Assembly (NCBI GenBank): GCA_963693365.1 | Contig: CAVNZM010000016.1 | Span: forward strand, 1-64,000 | DNA length: 64,000 nt | Reading direction: 5' to 3' | From: Amoebidium appalachense | Lineage: Eukaryota > Ichthyosporea | Part shown: piece after piece, positions 11,521 through 22,664 of the stretch | Numbering within the stretch: the stretch's first letter is position 1 | Layout of the letters: every line of letters starts with the position of its first letter | Translations under genes and position numbers: made by a program | Notes under the pieces: model-generated | Databases searched by the model: none | Seen by the model: only the letters and a program-made list of their open reading frames with translations | Told to the model about the DNA's origin: nothing

Positions 11521-14500
11521 TTTATCCTTCTTCTTCTGGAATGCTCGGACACTGGGCCCCCAAAAGGGCCTCCCCCCCGGGACACTCGACGATAAAATCA
11601 GCTACATACAACAACAGACAAACAACCACACGTTTACAGTGATTTGCGAAACACAGTTTAAAAACCACCACAAATTCAACTCTACATTGGTCGACACATC
11701 CACACACCCCGGTTACGCGAAAAACCGAGGCATTATTGTACTTGCCGCACCACACGTGAGAGTGAAGTGCAAACCGGTAGCAAAAACGGAATTCTCGGTT
11801 TCTATAGAGTTTCTTTCTAATGTTTTTACTTTTGTATATTACCCACCATCTATGTCGGTTGTCGAATTGACTCACGAGTTGTCACAGTTACCAATGTCCA
11901 CTGTTATTTTAGGTGATTTTAACACGCGACTCCACCACACAGACACACTGCAAGTGAGTGTCGGGTACCCATCTAAGCCCCCGGAGCGTGCTATCCCTTT
12001 AGCAAGGTATGTCCAAAGTCACACTTTGCGGTTCCCTCAAATATCCCATGCCCACAACACCGACTGGGGAGTGGCCTTTTGGCCATCAACCATGTCAAAA
12101 CTCTCTCTCCCTCCTAAGCTCTCTAGGTCATCTGACCACTCTCCTATCCTTTTCCTACCTAAGATCTCCCTTGATCTGCTCCCCCCTCCCCCTCCCACCT
12201 TTCGCCTCCGTCTATCCCAGCTTAAGTCACAGTGGGGTAGAGTTGATGTATGTGTATGCTATGCTACGAAACACCCTATATATATGCGCCTATTAGAATC
12301 TGCACAAGCCAGGCCAGATTCACATCTCGTACTAGATACATGCACTAACTTTATTGTTGATGATTTGATAGATCTCGGTGATTATGCTGGCGGTGGTAGG
12401 AAGGAATATCCCGATGCTCTCTTGTTACCAAACACCACTCCCGCTAGACTAGGTGAACCCCTGTCTCAAAAGGAAAGCTTGCGCCGGCTTGCTAGTATGA
12501 ATCGATTTGGCCCCCCTGCTCGTATTATTGGTGATACCACTGGAGACCCCCTCATAGACTCTGATAAGTATTTCTCGGAACTGTTTAAAGATAGGACCCC
12601 CGCTCAGAAACCTATTGTGTGGCCTGTAGACCCATCTATCCCCATAGAATCGATCCTCCCCTTTTTCAGTCCCGATGCCATATGGTCTGTGATATCTAGT
12701 TATAGCTCTAGTAAGTCTTGTGGACCTGATGGACTCCCTGCTGGGTTTCTTAAAATCCTTGTTCCCTCCTACCCACAAAAGGAAAGTGATCGTGCTATTA
12801 AACCTGATCTTACTATCATGTTAAGCTCTCTCTTTTCTTGGTGTGTTAAATGTGGACATGTCCCGTCATCTTGGTTAGATACCTTAGTGATCCCCATAGT
12901 TAAGAAGGACTCTGAGGGCCCCATATCATCCTTTCGCCCCATTACACTAACCCAGGTTGTTCGTAGATTCTTTGAAGCTTGCTTACTTAGGTTATTTGCA
13001 CATCACCCTAGGTTTCAATCTATTCTTCACATACACCCATGCCAATCCGCTTTTCGTAAAAACAATTCATGTTATGTTCAAATAATGGCACTGCACGATT
13101 CTATGCAAGTTGGTGCACAATATGTTGGCTTTATTGATTGGAAAACTGCTTACGATTCTGTCTCCCCTGGTCTCCTATGGGAAAAGCTTGCTGCACGGGG
13201 TGTACCACACTGCATTGGTGTTCTGTTAGAAGCACTCTTGTCTCAAACCTATGGTAGAGCTGTGGTTAATGGGCATCTTTCATATGGTTTTGCTCCTACT
13301 AGAGGTCTCTTGCAGGGTTCATTGCTTAGCCCCTTTTTGTTTAACCTATTTATAGATGATTTGGCTGTCAAGATTTACGCCGAAAACGATGACCCTATTA
13401 ATAACTTTCCGCCTGCACTTCTCTATGCTGATGATCTGTCCCTCCTTGCCCGTACCCCTAGACGCCTGCAAAGATTGTTCGATGTAGTGTCAGAGTGGTG
13501 CAAGGCAAACCTTATGATCCTTAACATAGACAAATGTGGTGTTCTTGTACCTGATATAGCTAACAATTTACACACATTTACATTATCATCTAAACCTGTA
13601 CCTATAGTTCCAGAATACAAATATCTTGGTGTTCCGGTTGATTCTGTTGGTGTTATGTTTCCCCATATGGTCGAAAAGAGGGTAGAGTTGGCTCGTAAGC
13701 GGTTAGCTTTCTTCTCGGCTAATATTTTTAAAGACACACCCCTCCATCCTTCTATTAGACTTACATTTATTCGCACTTTTGTCTTCCCGGCATGTGAATA
13801 TGGTTTACCCCTTCTCGCCGCTTGGATCAAGAAAGAGAGAACTAGAGCGCTTAAACCCTTGGCAAATTTCCTTGAAGCAGAAGTTGCCTCCTTTCTATCT
13901 AACAACTGTTGTAAACCTGGGCCTGTAACGCTCTCGATATATGGTCTGGTCCCAATAGCTGCTAGAGTATCCTATCTCGCGCTGAAATTCAATAAGCACA
14001 TAAGCCGCTTAAAGAAGTATTTGCCCTCCCACCCTCTCTTCTCTATCCGACCTGTCCCCTCCTCACCTCTCCCCTCTTTCCTCCCCTCTCTCTCCCCTTC
14101 TCCCCTGGGCACAAATACAAATAAACCCCGCAATAGTGTGTGTGTGACTTTAGACTGCCACTTACTTATTAAACATGTACACAATCACAAGATAATCACG
14201 CAATATAACAAATGGAAAAAGATACCACACGACACTAGACCCGATGAAAGCATACACCTTGAAAAACTAAGCCTTATGTCTCGTTTTATATATACTGACC
14301 GCCTCAACCATATTGCCAAATATGGCACTCGCAAGTGTATAACACCTAAATACATATTACCTTCCTGTAGAACTGGTCTTTCTCTAGCTGATGGTATTAT
14401 TGATCAATTACCACGCTTTTACTGTACACGTGCTATACAGTGGAGATCTAATAAGTATAAGGTGGCATCATTTGCATGCCCAAACAACACACACACACAC

Positions 14501-14707
14501 CAGTTTAACCGGTCATGTATCGCCAAATGTAGTTTGATAGACCACATAATACCGCAACACACACACGTCACATTCACAACAGACACCCAGAAAGATAGCC
14601 TACCTGTAAATTACAACATCCTTGATTTTATACTAAACACGCGTAACTACGACCTGTTTATTAGATGTATTGATTGGCTTGAGAAACACATCACTACAAA
14701 ATTATAG
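11513..14707 (+). CDS. LINE ORF2, APE endonuclease and reverse transcriptase
   Basis: 1,064 residues starting MPNLSFFFWNARTLG. The N-terminal ~220 residues form an AP-endonuclease-like domain: WNAR, VICETQ (catalytic Glu), LGDFNTRLHH and SSDHSPILF (terminal Asp-His pair). The RT domain spans about residues 300-700: SCGPDGLPAGFLK, IPIVKKDSEGPISSFRPI, VGFIDWKTAYDSV, GLLQGSLLSPFLFNLFIDDL, and the catalytic LLYADDLSLLAR, then YKYLGVPVD. A C-terminal region of about 300 residues lacks an obvious RNase H or CCHC knuckle. The protein would nick target DNA and copy the LINE RNA there. A second copy of this gene on the minus strand at 55-57 kb is nearly identical. Confidence 0.95.
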   Translation: MPNLSFFFWNARTLGPQKGLPPGTLDDKISYIQQQTNNHTFTVICETQFKNHHKFNSTLVDTSTHPGYAKNRGIIVLAAPHVRVKCKPVAKTEFSVSIEFLSNVFTFVYYPPSMSVVELTHELSQLPMSTVILGDFNTRLHHTDTLQVSVGYPSKPPERAIPLARYVQSHTLRFPQISHAHNTDWGVAFWPSTMSKLSLPPKLSRSSDHSPILFLPKISLDLLPPPPPTFRLRLSQLKSQWGRVDVCVCYATKHPIYMRLLESAQARPDSHLVLDTCTNFIVDDLIDLGDYAGGGRKEYPDALLLPNTTPARLGEPLSQKESLRRLASMNRFGPPARIIGDTTGDPLIDSDKYFSELFKDRTPAQKPIVWPVDPSIPIESILPFFSPDAIWSVISSYSSSKSCGPDGLPAGFLKILVPSYPQKESDRAIKPDLTIMLSSLFSWCVKCGHVPSSWLDTLVIPIVKKDSEGPISSFRPITLTQVVRRFFEACLLRLFAHHPRFQSILHIHPCQSAFRKNNSCYVQIMALHDSMQVGAQYVGFIDWKTAYDSVSPGLLWEKLAARGVPHCIGVLLEALLSQTYGRAVVNGHLSYGFAPTRGLLQGSLLSPFLFNLFIDDLAVKIYAENDDPINNFPPALLYADDLSLLARTPRRLQRLFDVVSEWCKANLMILNIDKCGVLVPDIANNLHTFTLSSKPVPIVPEYKYLGVPVDSVGVMFPHMVEKRVELARKRLAFFSANIFKDTPLHPSIRLTFIRTFVFPACEYGLPLLAAWIKKERTRALKPLANFLEAEVASFLSNNCCKPGPVTLSIYGLVPIAARVSYLALKFNKHISRLKKYLPSHPLFSIRPVPSSPLPSFLPSLSPSPLGTNTNKPRNSVCVTLDCHLLIKHVHNHKIITQYNKWKKIPHDTRPDESIHLEKLSLMSRFIYTDRLNHIAKYGTRKCITPKYILPSCRTGLSLADGIIDQLPRFYCTRAIQWRSNKYKVASFACPNNTHTHQFNRSCIAKCSLIDHIIPQHTHVTFTTDTQKDSLPVNYNILDFILNTRNYDLFIRCIDWLEKHITTKL

Positions 14708-14727
14708 CGCACGCGCACACACACACA

Positions 14728-14766
<39 letters not shown>

Positions 14767-14798
14767 CCAGCTGATACCGAGTGTCCCGAGGGGAGCCC

Positions 14799-14874
<76 letters not shown>

Positions 14875-15068
14875 GGGGAACCCCAACTAATTGATTTCTC
14901 CTTGTAGTCTTTATGGTGTCTCGTAGAGAAAGTAAACCCTGATATATAGTCACCACCCGACATCTATGTACGTGATCATGATATACCGCTGAGGGGATAT
15001 TCCGAGCAAACCCCCCCCCCCATACCTGAGACTGGTTCTCTTTGCCTCGAGTAAACAGCGTAAACCCC
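14708..15068 (+). other. LINE 3' tail with internal A tract
   Basis: After the stop come (CA)n, then CCGAGGGGAGCCCCTTT, about 70 A, CGGGGAACCCC, and about 190 bp of unique sequence ending GCGTAAACCCC. The A tract is inside the element and both sides carry a GGGG-AR-CCCC mini-palindrome. The tail is shared by the copies at 10168, 48169 and 60004. Confidence 0.9.
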
Positions 15069-15079
15069 TCAACTATAAC

Positions 15080-15992
15080 TCATCTATTATCTTTTACGTA
15101 GGGTTATGTCCCACTGGGGCGTGTCTGTCACTTCAAATATTTTCTAAGACAAATATTTTCTAAGACAAATATTTTTAAAGACATGTCCTCGGGACATGTC
15201 TTCACACAATTTATTCGAACTACGAAAACACACAAAATAAATACACAGACACACACAAAATAATAATAATAATAATAAAAATAATAAAAAGCTCTGTTAC
15301 TTTTTCTCTTCGCACACACACACACAAAAAAAAAGAAAAAAAGAAAAAAAAAAGAAAAGTCACTCTTTTGTGTGTGTGTGGGGGGGGGGGGGGGGGGGGA
15401 AGGAGTATAAAAGAGCAGCAACGAACATAAACAAAACTCAAAACAAGCAAACTATTATGCGGGTTTCTAAGAAGCTCCCAACATCATTAAACTAAACACA
15501 TGCTAATCCCTTGACAGAAGAGTAACAAGGTGTGTGTGTATGGGTATGAGGCCCAAAAAAAAAAAAAAGGACGCCCAACATGACAATATAAGGGGGGCAC
15601 TCTTACACCAAACCATACCATACCAAATGCCGGCAGAGTAATTAACAGGACAAAGAGCCGGTACCCACCTATGGGTGCTAAACATGCACATGATCATTCA
15701 TGTGCTATAAGAGCAACACAGAAACGAAACACGGAAACAACAGCAGCCATAGGACAAAGAACCAGACCCACAGGGTCTTGCCTCCATACTTTATTTACCT
15801 TAACAGGACAAAGAGCCGGTACCCACCTATGAAACGAAAAACGGAAACAACAGCAGCCATAGGACAAAGAGCCGGTACCCACCTCTAGATGATAACGTAG
15901 CCTTATAGCTGCTGATGACTTCATGGGCCAACCTTGCCAAAACCTGTAAAGGAACTCGAGCTAAGAATTAGCTCATCCTACTTGCGAGAAGT

Positions 15993-16024
<32 letters not shown>

Positions 16025-16882
16025 GAGGGGGCTGACTGAGAGTGGCAAAAAAAGAGTCGACAGAACCAACCTTAAACATAGTAAGGACGGAAACCCGGAC
16101 CAGAACTTATGAAGTCTAGAGAAGCAGAAAATAGCTTGAACGATCGGTGGAGGGGATGATAGCTATAGTGCTAACAGCAAAAGTAGTGCCCACAGTCGCT
16201 GGTTCATGAACGTGAAAGGCAACGTGCATCTGCAGCCAGCAGACACACGCACACGCACGCACGCACACACACATACACACACACACACACAGACACAGAC
16301 ACAGACCAGACAGACAAACGCCATATGCACAAAAGCAGGCAACACAAAACTAACCTTCAAGAAGAAGCTGCAGCATGCAGCATGGTCCAAAACAATCAGC
16401 ACGGTGGCTGCGCGATCTGCGGAGGGGATCTGTGACCAGGCGCTGCGGGAAGGGAACTGCGACCAGGCGACCTGCGGGAAGGGACCTGCGACCAGGCGAC
16501 CTGCGGGAAAGGACCTGCGGACCTGCGGGAAGGGGGAAGAGAAATGGAGAAAACAACGTGCGTACAGGCTTAAATGGAGAAAAAAATTGCAAACCGGATT
16601 GGGATTTAGCCAATCACTATTCGCCGCGCCTGATTAGGAAAAAGATAAAAATAGATTTCGGCTCGCGCGCGCGCGTGCATCAGCTTGGTGCCCTTAGCGC
16701 TACCCTTAGTGCCCTTAGTCACAACTATCAGACTATAGTTACGTGTCCTCCACTTCTTTGTTCTTGACCATTTTTTCGGCATGAAAGGGTTTCTGTTACT
16801 TCTTGCTGTCCTTCTTAGCGTGCTTGCTTGTCTTTTTTTCAACATGGGTGTCACTGGCGCTTTCGACTTCTTTGAAATCACA

Positions 16883-16913
<31 letters not shown>

Positions 16914-17444
16914 GCGCACGCGCGCACGCACACACACTCACACATGCACACTGCACACACACACACACACACACACACAGGCGCGCACACACAGGCACGC
17001 ACACACACACAGGCGCACACCTACACAACACACACAGCACATGCACACACAAGCGCACACACGCACACACCCTGTTATCCCTGATCATGATGCCCCCTCC
17101 CCCCTCCCTCTTCCCCCCCGCGCACCCCCCCCCCCCCCCCCCCACCCACCCCACCCACCCACCTACAAAGACGAAAACATTGTACATGTATTGCATACAC
17201 AAATATACTCGCACATATACATACACACATTCACTTTAATCTTTCAGGCTACATGTGCAATATACATTAATTATGCACAGTCGATAGAATTCGTTGTGAA
17301 CCCCCCCCCCCCCCCCCCCTCCCCCCTCCTCGTTCCCCCCATATGCAATGGGGATAATATTGTTTCCCGCTATTAATTAAAAAATCACCGTTCTAACTTC
17401 TTAAGACCGAACCACTTGTAACACCGACAGTTTCGGTTGTGTGG

Positions 17445-17484
<40 letters not shown>

Positions 17485-17559
17485 CCCACCCACCACCTTA
17501 CCAATATTGAGGTGTACACTGCCCCCACATCCCCAACTGTGTGCTGAATATCCCGTGCT
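15080..17559. other. no gene; hairpin, short tandem repeats, microsatellites
   Basis: 15178-15201 is a hairpin, GACATGTCC-TCG-GGACATGTC. AGACAAATATTTT is repeated just before it. GGACAAAGAGCCGGTACCCACC occurs near 15650, 15810 and 15868. A ~30-bp CTGCGGGAAGGGACCTGCGAC unit repeats three times at about 16440-16530. Simple repeats include G tracts (about 15380 and 15995-16020), CA/CG repeats (16870-17070) and C tracts (17119-17145, 17300-17320, 17448-17482). A frame at 16781 starts with a signal-peptide-like stretch but runs into (CA)n and is not convincing. Confidence 0.6.
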
Positions 17560-19510
17560 AGGAAACCAATAACGTGAAAGTAACACATGCCGCATGTGGG
17601 TAGTTATTGAAAAAACCAATAATGTCTAGGTAACATACCGTATGATGTACATATACTATGCTACAAAGGGGGTTCTATACGAGCTACAACGTTGTGTTTT
17701 TTTCGTGTGACCCTCGTACTCCAGGGGCACATTCACCATCCCCCCCATAAACTTTGTGGTAAAGTTCTCGTGCTAGAAGCTGTTCTGTGGGTAGTTATTG
17801 AAAAAACGAATAATGTCTAGGTAACACATGTACATATGCTATGCTACAAGGGGGGTTCTATTCGAGCTACAATGTTGTGTTTTTTTCGTGTGACCCTCGT
17901 ACTCCAGGGGCACATTCACCATCCACCCCATAAACGTTGTGGTAAATCTCTCGTCCTAGAGGCTGTTCTGTGGGTAGTTATTGAAAAACCAATAATGTCT
18001 AGGTAACATATATATGTACATATACTATGCTACAAGGGGGGTTCTATACGAGCTACAACGTTGTGTTTTTTTCGTGTGACCCTCGTACTCCAGGGGCACA
18101 TTCACCATCCCCCCCATAAACGTTGTGGTAAAGCTCTCGTGCTAGAAGCTGTTCTGTGGGTAGTTATTGAAAAAACCAATAATGTCTAGGTAACATACTA
18201 TGTACATATACTATGCTACAAGGGGGGTTCTATACGAGCTACAACGTTGTGCTTTTTTCGTGTGACCTTCGTACTCCAGGGGCACATTCACCATCCCCCC
18301 CATACACGTTGTGGTAAAGCTCTCGTGCTAGAAGCTGTTCTGTGGGTAGTTATTGAAAAAACGAATAATGTCTAGGTAACACATGTACTTATACTATGCT
18401 ACAAGGGGGGTTCTATTCGAGCTACAATGTTGTGTTTTTTTCGTGTGACCCTCGTACTCCAGGGGCACATTCACCATCCACCCCATAAACTTTGTGGTAA
18501 ATCTCTCGTGCTAGAGGCTGTTCTGTGGGTAGCTATTGAAAAACCAATAATGTCTAGGTAACATATGTACATATACTATGCTACAAGGGGGGTTCTATAC
18601 GAGCTACAACGTTGTGTTTTCTTCGTGTGACCCTCGTACTCCAGGGGCACATTCACCATCCCCCCCATAAACGTTGTGGTAAAGCTCTCGTGCTAGAAGC
18701 TGTTCTGTGGGTAGTTATTGAAAAAACCAATAATGTCTAGGTAACATACTATGTACATATACTATGCTACAAGGGGGGTTCTATACGAGCTACAACGTTG
18801 TGTTTTTTTCGTGTGACCCTTGTACTCCAGGGGCACATTCAACATCCCCCCCATACACGTTGTGGTAAATGTCTCGTGCTAGAAGCTGTTCTGTGGGTAG
18901 TTATTGAAACAACCAATAATGTCTAGGTAACACATGGACATATACTATGCTACAAGGGGGGTCTATTCGAGCTACAACATTGTGTTTTTTTCGTGTGACC
19001 CTCGTACTCCAGGGGCACATTCACCATCTCCCCCATAAACTTTGTGGTAAATGTCTCGTGCTAGAAGCTGTTCTGTGGGTAGTTATTGAAAAAACCAATA
19101 ATGTCTAGGTAACATACTATGTACATATACTATGCTACAAGGGGGGTTCTATACGAGCTACAACGTTGTGTTTTTTTCGTGTGACCCTCGTACTCCAGGG
19201 GCACATTCACCATCCCCCCCATAAACTTTGTGGTAAAGCTCTCGTGCTAGAAGCTGTTCTGTGGGTAGTTATTGAAAAAACGAATAATGTCTAGGTAACA
19301 CATGTACTTATACTATGCTACAAGGGGGGTTCTATTCGAGCTACAAGGTTGTGTTTTTTTCGTGTGACCCTCGTACTCCAGGGGCACATTTACCATCCCC
19401 CCCATAAACGTTGTGGTAAATTTCTCGTGCTAGAGGCTGTTCTGTGGGTAGTTATTGAAAAACCAATAATGTCTAGGTAACATATGTACATATACTATGC
19501 TACAAGGTGC
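17560..19510. repeat. minisatellite, ~185-bp unit, higher-order structure
   Basis: The phrase GTGGGTAGTTATTGAAAAA starts at 17596, 17787, 17970, 18156, 18342, 18525, 18707, 18893, 19075, 19261 and 19444, so units are 182-191 bp and there are about 10.5 copies. Diagnostic variants (TTCGAGC versus ATACGAGC, ACACATGTAC versus ATACTATGTAC, AGAGGCTG versus AGAAGCTG) fall into three unit types that follow one another in order. The array contains no gene. Confidence 0.97.
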
Positions 19511-19617
19511 TACAAGGGAGGAGATATTTTATGAACGGGAGAGTGAGCCGAGAATGTGTAGATAAAGAACAGAGGAATATCGAGGCAACCGTGGTGTACC
19601 CTGTCTTTATGTGAACA

Positions 19618-19618
19618 C

Positions 19619-19650
<32 letters not shown>

Positions 19651-19717
19651 CTCGCGCGTTCGTGTCTACCGATGTACGTGCACACGGGCATGTGTTTGGG
19701 TGTGTGTATGTACGTGT

Positions 19718-19771
<54 letters not shown>

Positions 19772-19797
19772 AGGTGCGCATGGTAACGTGTGTGTGG

Positions 19798-19875
<78 letters not shown>

Positions 19876-19908
19876 CAACGTGCCTGTGTGTGTGTGTGTG
19901 TGTGTGGC

Positions 19909-19939
<31 letters not shown>

Positions 19940-20050
19940 AGGGCAACGTGTCTGTCTGTGTGTGTGTATCTCTCTCTGTGTGTGTGTGTTTGTGTGTGTG
20001 TGTGTGGCAGCGTGCGTGTCTCGCTGTGTGTGTGTGTGTGTGTGTGTGTC
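19618..20050. repeat. (GT)n and G-tract array
   Basis: GT repeats, a 38-nt G tract around 19732-19770, and (GT)n blocks punctuated by GGCAACGTG four times. Confidence 0.95.
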
Positions 20051-20059
20051 ATGATTGAC

Positions 20060-22479
20060 GACATAGGTTCAGAAGAAGAGTGTGTATCACTACGTTGCAG
20101 TTTTCACATACTTTGTAGTTCACGCGCGCGGAGGCATAATGTTAACGTGCGTTACCGGTTATAGAAAGCACAAGCGTAACTAGCGTTTTATATCATAAAT
20201 AGTCATAAAATGGTAACGTTCATTATAACTACGATGCATGAGAATAGAATGATATCAACAATACATACATTAGATATCGTACGGATATCTTGCGATATAT
20301 CATCTGGTGTCCGGAGAATGTGCACGTGCCTGTGATGTGCACCCGCCCTAATGCAGTAAGGTATTGTTTTCAGGCGCTAATAAACCTTCAAAGGTGGTAA
20401 CATCCTCGGAACACACAAAATATAAAATTGCAATAAATAACCATTTTCCTGCTTCGATGCTCGAAATTGGTACTATGTAGTTACTAGATTGCTCTATTTT
20501 GCCTAGTGTTTAGTGTTTCGGACGTTCGCAATTTACACTCTGCCACATGGCACTTGCCAAATGGGGTAATTTAGTTTTATTTGCGGCCGTTGTGGTTGCG
20601 TGTTTATCTAACAAATATCATTATGAGATGTTTATGACCCCTGTGGGATATGTACAAGATCAGACCATAGAAGATCAGGTCGTTGCGATGTCGTAAAGAT
20701 GGCAGAAACATATCTTCATTAGATGTATGCGATAATCTCAATTAAACATGAAACGTGATTGGCTGATCACAGTTGGGTGACCCTGAGCATGCCGTTTTGA
20801 AGAATAACAACCAATCAAAATCGGGTTTGCCATTTTGTGATTTTCGTCCCACAATCGAACGGAAAAGTGATTTCCTGGCCCTATATAAATGGCCATGCCA
20901 CCATCACATTCAGATGGCCGCAATGAGCCCCGCAATGCCCCGTGTGAGTAATTGGCGGGTTTCCCAACGATTGCTCAGCTGGCTTGATCACAAAAATTTT
21001 CTTTGCGCGTATATCGCAACCATTCTCATCGGACATCTAAAGGATTTTTCGATTGTTCTTCTGATATCTTTCTAATATCCACAATGCTGCCGTTTAGATA
21101 TCACATTGATGTACTTACAAAAGACACTGACCTTCTACTGCACGGATGTTCTTCTGATATCTTTCTAATATCCACAATACTGCCGCTTAGATATCACTGG
21201 GATGGCAAGCTTATGTATCATATACTTATGAATTCGATATATAAATATATCCCTATGCGGATATCGCAATGATAATCTAAGGGCCTCTAAAAGATATGTA
21301 GATGATACCTCGTGGACTACTGCTCTGGACAGATTAGGATATTCAAATGATAGGTTACAGCATATCACATTGATGTACATAGCGACATCTTACCGATATC
21401 AATCACACAACACACTAGTCTTTATTTAGATATATCAGGTACATATCCTTACGACGTGTACAAAGATATGAATTAGATATCGTAGCTTGGGCCTGCAAAG
21501 AGGCAGTTGTGATATGTTTGAGATGTAGGACCAAAAACAGATAACATATTGAATATAAAAGGGATATCAAAAAGAATATCAAAAGGATACCCACAATGCT
21601 GCCGTTTTAGACAGAGCGGGATATTCAAATGATAAGTTACAGCATATCACATTGATGTACATAGGGGCATCTTACACATACCAATCACATATATCACAAG
21701 TCTTTATTTAGATATATTTGGTACATATCCTTACGACATGTACAATGATATGAATTAGATATCATATCTTGGGCCTGTGGACAAAGGGATATCCGAAAGG
21801 ATATCAAAAGGATGTCTTCAACATGCCTACTGGTTGTGTACAAGGGTATCTTCTGGATTACCCCCATGGGCGCATAACGATATCAAAAAAATGGTTGTAG
21901 GTACATCACAACGATGTCCAGACGATATCAAAACAACATCTGTATTATATTCAATTTATAAGCATACATGTTATCCATCAGATATCACGTGGATATCAAT
22001 TTGTATTGTCCCACGACATCAGGTAGATATCGTCATGTAATGCGTATTGGATGGGATTAAGATATTCTATAATGAGGGATATCTGTAGGCTATAACAAAG
22101 ACATCTAACAGATATCGTTTGGGGCACCAATATCCTAAACGTATGTGAAACATATCCAAAAGAGCTATTATGACCTTGCTAACATACATATCACTAGGAT
22201 AGCATATGGATATCATAATGCTATGAGGAAATTTTGAGATTTTCGGTCAAAAACCAAAACCATCTTGGTTTTCTATGATATCGTAAGGATATCGTAAGGA
22301 TATCAGCAAAGGATGGGTTTCGGATATGCGCCATACCATAACCAATCCGAACCCTATCAAAGATATCATTGATAGGGATCTGATGGGTTCTATCCGGGAA
22401 TTCTATGATATCTTGTCAGGCTCTTTTTGACGTATTTAGGGTGGGGTTTGGTATGCCATATATCAAAATGATATATAAG
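20060..22479. other. AT-rich GATATC-type region with internal duplications
   Basis: Non-coding right arm of the 34-bp inverted-repeat element. About 91 bp starting TTCTTCTGATATCTTTC at 21057 recurs at 21148. About 170 bp starting GGATATTCAAATGATA near 21335 recurs near 21620. No frame shows a domain. Confidence 0.7.
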
Positions 22480-22664
22480 ATGGGTTTCGGATGCCGGATG
22501 AAGTTTGCTGATGTCTAACACCCCCTAAAAAGACATAGACTAATCAGTCTCCTAAAAAACTTAAATTAAATAAATTACGAAGAAAAATAATAAATTAATC
22601 TACACCATAAGCTTGATACCTACGGAGACACCTATGATAATAAATTAAATTCCTACGACTACGT

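Larger units (their letters stand above)
11391..15068 (+). mobile_element. LINE (non-LTR retrotransposon), ORF2 intact, ORF1 truncated
   Basis: The element is bounded by the duplication TCAACTATAAC (11381-11391 and 15069-15079). It begins inside ORF1, compared with the fuller copy at 62975-64000, and ends GCGTAAACCCC like all other copies here. It contains the last 43 codons of ORF1, complete ORF2, a CA repeat, a 70-nt A tract and about 190 bp of unique 3' sequence. ORF2 is uninterrupted, so the copy is young. Confidence 0.96.
9774..22513. mobile_element. AT-rich element with 34-bp inverted ends, non-coding
   Basis: Perfect 34-bp inverted repeats lie at 9774-9807 (starting CATCAGCAAACTTCATCCGG) and 22480-22513. 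They sit between the end of Gypsy pol and its 3' LTR. A possible 2-bp TC duplication flanks them. Both subterminal regions are crowded with GATATC-type palindromes and the phrase TATCCTTACGA. It carries no convincing gene of its own. Its bulk comes from two LINE insertions, a minisatellite and microsatellites. It is probably a non-autonomous DNA transposon that has swollen by later insertions. Confidence 0.85.

Noticed and set aside
12449-12778. Antisense ORF in LINE ORF2 (also 56338-56667)
   Set aside because: Exact reverse shadow of the RT-coding region, present wherever the LINE is.
16781-17239. Secreted-protein ORF with signal-like MKGFLLLLAVLLSVLACLFF
   Set aside because: The hydrophobic start runs straight into (CA)n and poly-C. 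The opposite strand is equally open and lysine-rich. No splice signals support it.
17560-19510. CRISPR-like array
   Set aside because: The whole ~185-bp unit is repeated with no unique spacers, and the DNA is eukaryotic.
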